5,115 nucleotides of DNA from Armatimonadota bacterium (GTDB lineage Bacteria > Sysuimicrobiota > Sysuimicrobiia > Sysuimicrobiales > Humicultoraceae). The position numbers and the translations under genes were made by a program. The notes beneath the pieces were generated by a model that had not been told where the DNA came from, made no database searches, and saw only the letters and a list, made by a program, of their open reading frames with translations. The stretch is from the NCBI GenBank assembly GCA_016199305.1, contig JACQGZ010000321.1, positions 1-5,115 of the forward strand, read 5' to 3'. Positions 1-4,555 of the stretch are shown here, piece after piece (position 1 is the stretch's first letter; every line of letters begins with the position of its first letter).

Positions 1-38
1 CCTCCACCCTGAAGGGTGGCCGGGTGAGGTCCGGAAGG

Positions 39-115
39 GGGGCAGGCACAGGCGAGTGAGCAGTAGGCAGTGGGCAGTCGGCAGTCCCAGCCACCACGCG
101 GGACGGGGCAGGCAC
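39..115. repeat. 11-bp direct repeat flanking the heptamer array
   Basis: The sequence GGGGCAGGCAC occurs perfectly at 39-49 and again at 105-115, 66 bp apart, bracketing the heptamer array. A second direct repeat, CCCAGCCACC, occurs at 86-95 and 127-136, its right copy ending just before the first mod-like codons. Such repeats could mark slipped-strand or illegitimate recombination events that removed the 5' end of mod. This origin is inferred. Confidence 0.6.
59..86. repeat. Four-copy heptamer tandem repeat (RGCAGTN)
   Basis: Four consecutive 7-bp units (AGCAGTA, GGCAGTG, GGCAGTC, GGCAGTC) share the core GCAGT, and only the outer bases vary. The array lies just left of the first recognisable part of the decayed mod gene. 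Short heptamer arrays of this kind are known from intergenic DNA of several bacterial groups. Their function is generally unknown. Confidence 0.8.
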
Positions 116-138
116 GGAGGCCCCAACCCAGCCACCGC

Positions 139-1050
139 ACCGGCAACGACTTCATCTACCCTGACAACTACACCGAGTCCTTGCAGACCTACCTGGAGTA
201 TACCGGGCAGGTCGACGCCGACGGGAAGGAGTTCGGCACGTGAGAACCGTCGTGTCTTTTCCTTTAGTCACGAATACGTGCTATGCGTAGCGAGGAACAA
301 GGAGGACTTCGAGCGGGCGCGTAATCTCCTGCCCCTGACCGAGGAGGCCCGGGGCCGATACTCCAATCCGGATAACGATCCCCGTGGACCTTGGCAGTCG
401 GTTTCACTCAACGCTCAAGCAGGCCACGCGACGAAAGAGCAGTTCTACTCGATTACGACGCCTGGAGGCCGCACTATTGACCCACCCGCGGGAAGATGTT
501 GGGTTGTCACCAGGCCCCGCCTCGAGGAGTTGATCGCGGATAACCGGGTTTGGTTCGGAGAGACGGGGAACAATGCTCCCCGCCGAAAGGCATTCGCGTC
601 CGAGGCGAGAGAAGGGCTAACTCCCCACACGCTCTGGGCCGCGGATCAGGTTGGCACCAATGATTCGGCAAAGAAGGAACTCATCGAGCTATTCGACGGC
701 GTGGCGGTATTCGAGACTCCCAAGCCCTGGAACGCCGAGGCGCCGCACGACACGGAGTCGCTGGCCCAGCAGCTCGAAATGCACATCGACCACATCCGCG
801 ACGGCCGAACCGCCGACGACCTGCTCCACGAGATCCTGCTCAAGAGCGGCTTCCCGCTGACGACGCCGGTCGAGGCACTGACGCTCGCTGGCAAGACCGT
901 TCAGAGCGTCGCTGGCGGCGCGCTGCTGATCTGCCTGGAGCGCGAGGTTACGCTGGAGCTGATCCGCGGGCGATGGCAGAACGGCAGCCCGAACGGGTGG
1001 TCTGCCTGGACGAGGGGTTTGCCGGCAATGACCAGCTCAAGGCCAACGCC
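139..1050 (+). pseudogene. mod: Type III restriction-modification methyltransferase (Mod), decayed remnant
   Basis: Mod is the adenine-specific DNA methyltransferase and specificity subunit of type III restriction systems (beta-class order: DPPY, recognition domain, FxGxG). Three blocks of a Mod protein can be read. Block 1 (139-240, frame 1) gives TGNDFIYPDNYTESL and ends in TGA at 241; it matches the part right after the DPPYNTG box. Block 2 (about 266-967, frame 2) starts SHEYVLCVARN and includes NPDNDPRGPW, the ITTPGGR stretch, VWFGETGNNAPR and FETPKP, then jumps directly to the C-terminal helices containing EILLKSGFPLTTPVE and ALLICLERE. Block 3 (970-1050, frame 1) gives AMAERQPERVVCLDEGFAGN. 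The DPPY box reads QPSH, the segment between blocks 1 and 2 is missing, and the FxGxG motif expected after FETPKP is deleted. About 290 codons remain of roughly 600 or more, so it cannot encode an active enzyme. No res gene is visible. The family call rests on recalled motif order. Confidence 0.88.
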
Positions 1051-1121
1051 GGTGCCGTCCCACTCTTGGCCTTTGATGTCTTGTTGCATGCGGCAAGGCA
1101 CAGCTCCCGCCCAGCCCTACC

Positions 1122-1154
1122 ACGCCCCCTTGCCCTACGGTGCGGAGGGGGCGT
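1122..1154. repeat. Perfect 9-bp inverted repeat, strong hairpin
   Basis: ACGCCCCCT at 1122-1130 is matched exactly by AGGGGGCGT at 1146-1154 with a 15-base loop. The hairpin is very GC-rich and sits between the 3' end of the mod remnant and the 3' end of the convergent minus-strand gene, where transcription from both sides would be expected to stop. No T-run follows on either strand, so it is not a standard intrinsic terminator. It could be a transcript-end stabiliser or a factor-dependent stop. Confidence 0.5.
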
Positions 1155-1219
1155 CCCGCTGCTCACCGGCCGGGTGCTCTCCCTCGCGGCTCGGGCGTTG
1201 ATGGGGCGCCGGAGCCGAG

Positions 1220-1238
1220 TTCCCTGCTATTCAGGGGG
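1220..1238 (-). terminator. Possible weak terminator hairpin after the nitronate monooxygenase-like gene
   Basis: CCCTG at 1222-1226 and CAGGG at 1232-1236 form a short stem with a 5-base loop, extendable by wobble pairs. It lies about 24 bases beyond the stop codon of the minus-strand gene. There is no T-tract on the minus strand, so the terminator role is only suggested by position. Confidence 0.22.
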
Positions 1239-1261
1239 GAGCGGCGCGGGCTTGCTGTCAG

Positions 1262-2734
1262 TCAGGAAACCGGGCGAGAGAGGAGATACTTCACGGCGTC
1301 GGCGGCAGAGTAGCTGCCATTGAGGTCGTCGATCATCGCGTGAATGAAGCTCACGTCGTCCCCGAGGGTGATCACGGGCGCCTCGGTTCCCAATTTGTCA
1401 AGTTGAGGGTAGCCGGCGGCGGCCAGGAGTCCGTTGCAGATGCAGACGCTGCCTTCGGTGTCCGACCTCCGGCCGCCTTTCTGGACGTAGGCTTCGACCG
1501 GCTCAGCCGGACAGCGAAAGCCCAGCGTGCCCCTTCGGGTTTGATAGACCTCGACGAGATGCCCGGCCGTGCACCTTCTCACGCGCGCATCATAGGTCGC
1601 TCTTTCCGAGAGTGTCCTGTCGACCTGCGCGACCTTGAACGGGAACCCGGTGGGTGAAGCAACGGACGAGCTCAAGATATCCAAGTTCCGGTCGAAGGCT
1701 TGTCGCCGCAGGAGCTGCTTCAGGTCGGACCTTAGGCCGGATTCTTCGGACAAGGCAAAGATGGTTCCAGTTTGAATGCCGGTCGCACCCGACGCCAGCG
1801 CCTCGGCGAGCATGATGGGACTCGCGTAGGAGCCGGCGAGCCAGAAAGGTCGCTTCAAAGCGGACATGTGCGCCAGGTTGACGGCGTCCTTTTCTCCATA
1901 GACCGGTTCTCCCCGATCGTTCAGCTCGAACTTGCCCCTGGGCGGGGCGTTATGCCCCCCGGCCGTAGGTCGCTCGATAACAAAGCCGTCCACATGTCCC
2001 GAAGCTCTGGTGGCCAGCACTTTCGCGAGGACGTTGGAGGCAATAATCGCCAGGAACCGCGGTCGCCTGAGCGGTTGGCCGGGCGACCCGCCGTGAAGCT
2101 CATCCGGGTCGAACGTGATTTCCAGTCTTTCCCGCGAGCCGGCGACGTCGATCCGGTACTGGGCGGGCTCGTGATTCGAAAAGCGGTCCAACACCCCGGG
2201 CACCTGGTCGGGAATGCCGGCGCCTTCGAGGACGTAGTCAACACCGGCGAGCATCGCACCATACAGCCGTGGTAGATGGAGGAGCTGAATCTTCTCCAGG
2301 TGGTTGATGCCGATTGGCCCGTCATGGCCTTCCTTCGCGAGCCACACCTCGACGAAATTGGCGGCAATGCTGAGCTCATTCACCGTGCTTCGGAGCGTCG
2401 GATTGCGGCTCAGCAGATCGCTCGGTCTTGGCGTCAACCGGTAGCGGGCAGACGGCGGTTTCCTGACGTCGACGTAGTACTGGTTCAGAATGGTTTCGGA
2501 GATCCGTGGAAAAGGAAAAGCGGCCAGAGCCCGCCGGACGTGGCCTTCGGGGTCGCCGTCCTGCAATCGCCTGGCGAGCAGCGCCTCGACGCCGGTTCCT
2601 GACACGACTCCGAGGACAGCCGCATTCAGCGCTCGGCCCGCGAGTGCGACGGCTCTCGCGAGACGCCAGGTGGAAGTTCCTACCCCCATCCCCCCCTGGA
2701 TCAGAACGGGGGCCCCTGCGTCGTCTCTCTCCAC
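1262..2734 (-). CDS. Nitronate monooxygenase-like (2-nitropropane dioxygenase family) FMN enzyme
   Basis: The 490-residue product looks like a cytoplasmic FMN-dependent TIM-barrel enzyme of the nitronate monooxygenase / 2-nitropropane dioxygenase family, whose classical members oxidise alkyl nitronates. Residues 10-20 read VLIQGGMGVGT, the usual N-terminal flavin-contact strand. AGGHN at 258-262 carries the likely catalytic histidine (H261), and GSYASP (301-306) and QTGTIF (321-326) match the FMN phosphate-binding end of the barrel. Residues about 385-490 form a C-terminal extension with four cysteines (C388, C408, C431, C433) around FRCPAEPVEAYV and VCICN, which I recall from a long subfamily. 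The reading frame stays open to 3040, but residues encoded beyond 2734 are low-complexity. I chose GTG at 2734 because AGGTGG (2747-2742) lies 7 bases upstream and the family-like sequence starts there. The gene is monocistronic and convergent with the mod remnant. The true substrate is unknown. Confidence 0.88.
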   Translation of the reverse strand: MERDDAGAPVLIQGGMGVGTSTWRLARAVALAGRALNAAVLGVVSGTGVEALLARRLQDGDPEGHVRRALAAFPFPRISETILNQYYVDVRKPPSARYRLTPRPSDLLSRNPTLRSTVNELSIAANFVEVWLAKEGHDGPIGINHLEKIQLLHLPRLYGAMLAGVDYVLEGAGIPDQVPGVLDRFSNHEPAQYRIDVAGSRERLEITFDPDELHGGSPGQPLRRPRFLAIIASNVLAKVLATRASGHVDGFVIERPTAGGHNAPPRGKFELNDRGEPVYGEKDAVNLAHMSALKRPFWLAGSYASPIMLAEALASGATGIQTGTIFALSEESGLRSDLKQLLRRQAFDRNLDILSSSVASPTGFPFKVAQVDRTLSERATYDARVRRCTAGHLVEVYQTRRGTLGFRCPAEPVEAYVQKGGRRSDTEGSVCICNGLLAAAGYPQLDKLGTEAPVITLGDDVSFIHAMIDDLNGSYSAADAVKYLLSRPVS

Positions 2735-2741
2735 TCGCGTA

Positions 2742-2747
2742 CCACCT
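2742..2747 (-). promoter_or_regulatory. Shine-Dalgarno site deciding the GTG start
   Basis: On the minus strand AGGTGG is followed by 7 bases and GTG at 2734. No ATG lies nearby in frame, and the open frame runs another 102 codons upstream with sequence that does not look coding, so this site fixes the start. Confidence 0.6.
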
Positions 2748-2823
2748 ATCGCAGAACACGGGCTCGAAGCCTGGGGGTCGAAACCTGCCGGTGCTAGGGA
2801 GCCGCCCTTGCCTGCCGGGGCGT

Positions 2824-2832
2824 AGTATAGCA
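2824..2832 (-). promoter_or_regulatory. Extended -10 promoter for the nitronate monooxygenase-like gene
   Basis: On the minus strand the bases TGCTATACT form an extended -10 element (TG-N-TATACT, five of six matches to TATAAT). No good -35 hexamer is seen at the normal distance, which fits the extended type. Transcription would begin near 2817, giving a leader of about 80 bases before the GTG at 2734. Confidence 0.45.
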
Positions 2833-2847
2833 CGGTCCGGTGGTTGT

Positions 2848-2875
2848 TTGCCTTTCGAAGGGGATCCGGTAGACT
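2848..2875 (+). promoter_or_regulatory. Possible plus-strand sigma70-type promoter
   Basis: TTGCCT at 2848-2853 and TAGACT at 2870-2875, each four of six matches to consensus, are separated by 16 bases. Transcription would start just after the 14-bp palindrome and could read toward 3121. In GC-rich DNA such a match can arise by chance. Confidence 0.25.
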
Positions 2876-2887
2876 CGGGCGCCCGAG
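2874..2887. repeat. Perfect 14-bp palindrome
   Basis: CTCGGGCGCCCGAG reads the same on both strands with no spacer. It overlaps the end of a possible plus-strand -10 element and lies about 45 bases upstream of the minus-strand extended -10, so it could bind a dimeric regulator. This role is inferred from position only. Confidence 0.5.
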
Positions 2888-3080
2888 GCCGTCCGGCGGA
2901 CTGGGCATCGTCGTCCTGGCGATCTGCGGCGGCGTGTGGTTCGTTACACGGGTGCGGGCGAGGCCGGGCGGAGGCCGGCGCGCCAAGCCGCTTCCCCCTG
3001 CCCGGACAGGCGCGTCTCCGTCACGGTGTCTAAAGAGCACGAGGTTGCAATGGGGATCGGTCGTGGCGCATAGTATGCGA

Positions 3081-3105
3081 GTGATGGTGTCACGATATCT
3101 GTGAC
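3081..3105. promoter_or_regulatory. Operator-like array of alternating GTGA/TCAC half-sites
   Basis: Three half-sites occur immediately before the ribosome site of the 3121 gene: GTGA at 3081-3084, TCAC at 3090-3093 and GTGA(C) at 3101-3105. The last two form the inverted repeat GTCAC-N7-GTGAC, with GATATC in the centre. The two same-direction half-sites are 20 bp apart, about two helical turns. Antitoxin and small-regulator genes often repress themselves from such a site, but binding is inferred. Confidence 0.4.
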
Positions 3106-3120
3106 TGGGAGCGACACGGC

Positions 3121-3630
3121 ATGGCGCGCAGGGCCTATATCCCTGTACCTGAAGACGTGGAGCGGGCAGTCCGGGAGCGCCCTGAGGAGTACGGCTTCCC
3201 GCCGGGCATGTCGGCGGCGAGTATCTACGCCCGAATGATCGAGCGCGGCGCGCGGGCGTTGAAAGAGGACCATGAGCGACGCGAGCGCATCGAGCTGTAT
3301 CGGGCGTGGGCCGATGACGACGAGTCCCACGAGGCGGTTGCCGAGACGATTCACAAGGAGATCCTGGAAGCCGGGTTGCTGCTATTCCGGCGAGGGCGTT
3401 TGCTCTTTCCGTGTATCGGCGCCCTCCGGTACGCTCCCTCCCGCTACGTGATATGTCGTCGGTCGCCCGAGGGATCGTGCAGAGCCATCAGCTCCAGGCA
3501 GCCCTCGAAAGGCGGGGGTGAAACACTGCGCATCGGTGGGCGTGACGGCTCTACCCTTCGGCCTCGGGTGATTCGAGACAACGACGGACACATGGGTTGT
3601 TCTGGTATTACCCCACCGTCGCCTTCTTGA
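3121..3630 (+). CDS. Small antitoxin- or regulator-like protein of unknown family with anomalous C-terminus
   Basis: The ATG at 3121 has GGGAG (3107-3111) 9 bases upstream. Residues 1-87 form a coherent, charged, probably mostly helical protein: MARRAYIPVPEDVERAV, then a segment around PPGMSAASIYARMIERGARAL (25-46), then an Arg/Glu-rich helix with ELYRAWADDDE, ending near EAGLL (83-87). Size, charge and the preceding operator-like inverted repeat resemble toxin-antitoxin antitoxins or small DNA-binding regulators, but I cannot name the family. Residues 88-169 differ sharply: rich in Arg, Ser, Cys, Pro and Gly with no visible pattern, as if reading frame continued into formerly non-coding DNA. 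The ancestral gene may have ended near 3382 and lost its stop by mutation or deletion. No toxin gene follows, so if it is an antitoxin it is orphaned. Confidence 0.55.
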   Translation: MARRAYIPVPEDVERAVRERPEEYGFPPGMSAASIYARMIERGARALKEDHERRERIELYRAWADDDESHEAVAETIHKEILEAGLLLFRRGRLLFPCIGALRYAPSRYVICRRSPEGSCRAISSRQPSKGGGETLRIGGRDGSTLRPRVIRDNDGHMGCSGITPPSPS

Positions 3631-3727
3631 TATATGCCCCAAGCTTGGGCAGCGGTCCGCAATCGGCGAAGGCGTCGACGTGGCAGAACTGGCCGCGAAA
3701 GGACCTATGACGTAAGGTCGGTCCGAC
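3382..3727. other. Stretch without a convincing gene
   Basis: The plus-strand frame of the 3121 gene continues to 3630 but loses protein-like character after about 3381. No toxin, transposase or RNA gene is recognisable. On the minus strand, 3608-3712 encodes FRGQFCHVDAFADCG, which faintly resembles the start of a small hypothetical family I recall (GQFCYVDAY-type). With no start or continuation, it is treated as a possible remnant only. Confidence 0.45.
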
Positions 3728-4279
3728 ATGGCGAAATGGAAGAAGCAGATCTACAAGCTGCCGAAGGGCCACGGCTGGCGGGCGAAGCCGGGGAACAAGA
3801 TCTTCGTGGCCAATCGCGGCGATGTACGCTTCGATTTCCCCGCCGACTGGGTGCCGGGGGACTCGGACGACGCCGTCGAGTTCCTGGACCGCGAGCCGCC
3901 GGACGACAACTGCCGCCTCAAGGTGTCGGTGATCCGGCTGCCGTCCGGGGTCAATACGAGCGCCCTGCCGCTGACCGACCTGCTCGAGCAGGCGGTCAAG
4001 GACGACCACCGCCAGGCGTTCGCCCGGAAGGAGACCGTCCACGTGCGGCGGCCGGACCTGGAGCTGGCCTGGACCGAGATCCGCTTCATCGATCCGATTG
4101 AGCGGCGGGAGGCCTGCGGGCGCCTGTGCCTGGCCCACGGCTCCGGCATCGTCACGTACATTACCATGGACTTCTGGCTGGACGATCGCGACCGCTTCGG
4201 TCCGGTCTGGGACGAAGTGCTGGGTAGCCTCCAGCTTGGCGTCTACGTCGCAGACCCCACCCGCCACTACCTGCAATGA
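3728..4279 (+). CDS. Conserved-looking hypothetical protein, possible PsbP/DcrB-like fold
   Basis: The 183-residue product has strong coding character: G/C-rich third positions and a balanced amino-acid content. The ATG at 3728 follows AAGG (3714-3717) by 10 bases. The N-terminus reads MAKWKKQIYKLPKGHGWRAK and lacks a signal peptide or membrane segment, so it is probably cytoplasmic. FDFPADWV (35-42) early and VWDEVLGSLQLG (160-171) near the end give a layout seen in PsbP/DcrB/DUF1795-type proteins, where a strand with Phe-Pro-x-x-Trp begins the domain and a helix with a Ser-Leu ends it. This fold suggestion is inference. Other notable stretches are REPPDDNCRL (55-64), LELAWTEIRFIDP (111-123) and ITMDFWLDD (145-153). 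I recall similar hypotheticals in other high-GC environmental bacteria but know no function. Its stop overlaps the start of a short ORF (ATGA), suggesting translational coupling. Confidence 0.85.
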   Translation: MAKWKKQIYKLPKGHGWRAKPGNKIFVANRGDVRFDFPADWVPGDSDDAVEFLDREPPDDNCRLKVSVIRLPSGVNTSALPLTDLLEQAVKDDHRQAFARKETVHVRRPDLELAWTEIRFIDPIERREACGRLCLAHGSGIVTYITMDFWLDDRDRFGPVWDEVLGSLQLGVYVADPTRHYLQ

Positions 4280-4401
4280 AGCGGAGAGGCGAGCACGAGG
4301 AGGCCCTCCGATTCTATGTGGCTTGGAGATGGCGAGGGCTCCCCGCACCGTCGCCGAACGCTGCTTCGCCTTCCTCCTGTGAGATCAAGCTCGCGCCGTG
4401 A
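4276..4401 (+). CDS. 41-residue hypothetical protein coupled to the upstream gene
   Basis: An ATG at 4276 overlaps the TGA of the 183-residue gene in the arrangement ATGA, the classical geometry for coupled translation, and the frame stays open to TGA at 4399-4401. The start reads [20 protein letters not shown], a basic and aromatic-rich amphipathic segment that looks protein-like. After GLPAPSPN it becomes Ala/Ser/Pro-rich and may be a disordered tail or decayed sequence. There is no membrane segment or cysteine motif. It could be a genuine micro-protein partner of its neighbour, the truncated head of a longer protein, or chance. I do not recognise the family. Confidence 0.42.
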   Translation: MKRRGEHEEALRFYVAWRWRGLPAPSPNAASPSSCEIKLAP

Positions 4402-4486
4402 ACCAGTGCAGCGTCTACTGCAGGACGCCGCGCCCGAAGCTGCCGGCGCCAGTCCACAAATTGGTCACACCCTCAGGGCATCGTTC

Positions 4487-4515
4487 TTGACGGGCGGCCG
4501 AGTAACCCATAGGAT
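4487..4515 (+). promoter_or_regulatory. Sigma70-type promoter for hsdM
   Basis: TTGACG at 4487-4492 matches five of six consensus -35 bases. TAGGAT at 4510-4515 matches four of six -10 bases, with the ideal 17-base spacer. Transcription would begin near 4522, leaving a leader of about 34 bases before the ATG at 4556. Confidence 0.5.
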
Positions 4516-4539
4516 AAACCTGCTCCTAACCTGGGTAAC
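4502..4539. promoter_or_regulatory. Repeat cluster overlapping the hsdM promoter, possible operator
   Basis: GTAACCCA (4502-4509) and TGGGTAAC (4532-4539) form an inverted repeat with seven of eight pairs, spanning the -10 element and the predicted start of transcription. In addition TAACCC (4503), TAAACC (4515) and TAACCT (4527) recur at exact 12-base intervals. A repressor bound here would block transcription. No regulator is identified in the window. Confidence 0.38.
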
Positions 4540-4555
4540 GGCAGGACCAACGTTC

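Larger units (their letters stand above)
2735..3120. other. Divergent intergenic region, no supported gene
   Basis: This 386-base stretch separates the minus-strand enzyme gene from the plus-strand gene at 3121. It holds the minus-strand promoter, a 14-bp palindrome and, near its right end, operator-like half-sites. An open frame at 2844-3104 (TTG start) encodes one hydrophobic stretch, GLGIVVLAICGGVWFV, followed by Arg/Pro-rich sequence. It has no clear ribosome site and looks at most like a remnant of a membrane protein. Confidence 0.5.

Noticed and set aside
59..86. CRISPR array
   Set aside because: Units are 7 bp with no spacers; this is a simple tandem repeat.
56..1201. Single 381-codon open frame taken as one protein
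   Set aside because: Its first ~65 residues and its last ~75 residues are out-of-frame readings; only the middle part is Mod-like. It is better described as a pseudogene in two frames.
1772..2275. 167-codon plus-strand open frame inside the enzyme gene
   Set aside because: Antisense to a well-supported flavoenzyme; no start context or domain.
2735..3040. N-terminal extension of the minus-strand enzyme to an ATG at 3040
   Set aside because: The extra 102 residues are Arg/Pro/Gly-rich without pattern and overlap the promoter, and a good ribosome site supports the GTG at 2734.
2844..3104. 86-codon ORF with one hydrophobic stretch
   Set aside because: TTG start without a ribosome site, low-complexity remainder and position in a regulatory region; not enough to call a gene.
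4303..4313. Terminator after the coupled hypothetical genes (GGAGGCCCTCC)
   Set aside because: The stem is too short, the loop is too tight, it lies inside the 41-codon ORF, and no T-run follows.
3608..4348. 246-codon minus-strand open frame
   Set aside because: Its long central part is the mirror of the strongly coding plus-strand gene at 3728-4279, typical of high-GC shadows.
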